Assembly (NCBI GenBank): GCA_050951465.1
Contig: JBMNJC010000001.1
Location: forward strand, 1 to 43,527
Length of the DNA stretch: 43,527 nt
Reading direction: 5' to 3'
Source of the DNA: JAAZHD01 sp012510895
GTDB taxonomy: Bacteria; Bacillota; Clostridia; Caldicoprobacterales; DTU083
Below the pieces are notes generated by a model that worked only from the letters and a program-made list of their open reading frames with translations, ran no database searches and was not told the origin of the DNA. The stretch's first letter is position 1. Each line of letters opens with the position of its first letter. Below are positions 42,371 through 43,527 of this stretch, piece by piece. The position numbers and the translations under genes were made by a program.

Positions 42371-43527
42371 ATGGCTCAGTTCAATATTACACTAACCGAA
42401 GAAGAATTGCACGGACTTTTTCTAAACAATAATCGTGACAAAGCAATTGAAAAGCTCCTTGAAAAAATATTTAATGAAGTTCTAAAGTGCCAATCCGCTG
42501 AACAACTTTGTGCCGAGCCCTACGAGAGGACCGATAAGCGTAAAGGCCAGCGCAATGGCTATTATGATCGGGAGCTTGTTACCCGAGTGGGAACGCTGAA
42601 CTTGCGCATCCCCCGCCACCGGTATGGGGAGTTTAGCACCGAACTTTTTGAGCGTTACCAGCGCAGCGAACAGGCTTTGTTACTTGCAATGATGGAGATG
42701 GTGGTTAACGGCGTTTCAACCCGTAAGATAGAAAATATTACAGAGGAACTCTGTGGCAAGAAGTTTTCAAAGTCCACTGTATCTGCCCTTTGTAAGAGGC
42801 TCGACCCCGTAGTCTATGCCTTTAAGACAAGGCCGTTAGAGAGCCATTACCCCTTCCTCATAGTAGATGCTCTATATTTAAAGGTTCGGGAAGATGGCCG
42901 TGTGAAGTCTAAGGGGCTCCTTATTGCTTGTGGGTATCAATGAACAAGGTTACCGTGAAATTATAGGTTTTCAGGTGTCTAACACAGAAAGCGAAAGCAG
43001 TTGGGGAGAATTCTTTTTATCCCTCAAAGAAAGGGGACTAAAAGATGTCCACCTGATTACCTCTGATAACCACAAGGGCCTTGTTAACGCTGTCAGAAGG
43101 CATTTTCAAGGTGCAACCTGGCAGAGATGCCAAACCCATTTTTCAAGGAACATGCTGGATAATGCTCCCAAAGCGCTGCAATCAGAAATCAAAGAAGACC
43201 TTCGGAAGCTATATGAAGCCGTTGATCTGGATAGTGCTAGGAAAGTGAAAGACCAGATCATAGATAAATATGAAACAAAGGCACCAAAGGCTGCTACCCT
43301 GTTAGACGAAACCTTTGATGATATTACTGCGGTCCTGGCGATTCCATTAAAGTATCGAAAGCGACTACGCACCACCAATGGTGTAGAGCGGCTTAACCAG
43401 GAAGTAAGGCGCCGGAGCGTGTTATACGTATATTTCCCAATGAAGCGTCAGTAATACGGTTAATGGGCGCCCTGCTGATGGAGCAGGATGAAAAATGGCA
43501 AACGGGGCGCAAATACTTTGACATGGA
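42371..43527 (+). pseudogene. IS256-family transposase, frameshifted, cut by window end
   Basis: Two overlapping frames together make one Mutator-type transposase: residues 1-190 (RKGQRNGYYDRELVTRVG, FLIVDALYLKVR with the first D), then a second frame from about 42930 (VGINEQGYREIIGF, LITSDNHKGLVNAV with the second D, ATWQRCQTHFSRNML, TTNGVERLNQEVRRR with the E). An extra base near 42928 (GCTTGTGGG for GCTGTGGG) breaks the frame. A missing base near 43414 breaks it again: in the restored frame RVIRIFPNEASVIRLMGALL continues to the window edge. Two independent shifts show an inactive copy. SD GAGGAGG precedes ATG 42371. Confidence 0.88.

Noticed and set aside
42371..43454. Programmed frameshift in the second IS256-type transposase
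   Set aside because: Two separate shifts of opposite sign are needed and neither lies at a slippery sequence; IS256 elements normally use one continuous frame.
1..43527. CRISPR arrays, rRNA genes, prophage modules
   Set aside because: No regularly spaced repeats, no rRNA-like segments and no phage structural genes were seen; the lone NlpC/P60 gene is not enough for a prophage call.

Overview
The window reads as a chromosomal segment of a low-GC anaerobic Bacillota, most likely a Clostridia. The evidence is AT-rich spacers, strong purine-rich Shine-Dalgarno (SD) sites, frequent TTG/GTG starts, sigma-A promoters of TTGACA/TATAAT type, the non-mevalonate isoprenoid genes ispH-ispG, acetate kinase, a corrinoid protein with an ASKHA/ferredoxin corrinoid-activation protein, and a small gene behind a forespore-type promoter. 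The species cannot be named from the sequence.

Layout. 1-1.5 kb: glyoxalase-like gene, decayed aldo/keto reductase, a structured-RNA candidate behind a sigma-A promoter, and a 44-aa minus-strand gene. 1.5-7.8 kb: LacI-type regulator, serC-serA operon, RNase M5-like Toprim protein, DUF1846 protein, NlpC/P60 peptidase. 7.8-15.4 kb: a plus-strand run of short-form alaS, a VOC protein, ispH, ispG, ackA, a CapA-like metallophosphatase and a HAD hydrolase. 15.4-16.8 kb: rRNA methyltransferase-like gene and RsuA-type pseudouridine synthase. 17.0-18.4 kb: first insertion sequence (IS5/IS1182-like). 18.5-26.2 kb: aconitase, a Usp protein, an acyl-CoA synthetase with its XRE-cupin regulator, and zwf, which seems to start at ATT. 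26.3-29.4 kb: an O-acylation cassette of DUF4358 lipoprotein, MBOAT and DHHW protein. 29.4-32.3 kb: a 587-bp mobile element with a 17-bp target duplication, tRNA-Thr(GGT), and an IS110-family element with a long structured 3' non-coding region. 32.4-34.4 kb: radical SAM protein and a 53-aa Cys-rich protein. 34.7-36.2 kb: IS256-family element. 36.2-42.1 kb: corrinoid protein, a 754-aa AlkP-like/membrane hybrid, corrinoid activator, fabI. From 42.2 kb: a second, frameshifted IS256-type transposase running off the window end.

The genes are mostly housekeeping: serine synthesis, MEP isoprenoid pathway, acetate/ATP, translation and rRNA modification, citrate isomerisation, NADPH supply and fatty acid synthesis. 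Mobile DNA sits only in spacers and interrupts no recognisable gene. The most unusual signals are RNA-level: a nested, 6S-like structure at 919-1112, a three-hairpin block behind the IS110 transposase that resembles a bridge/seeker RNA, and fold-back hairpins over the translation start of all four transposase genes.
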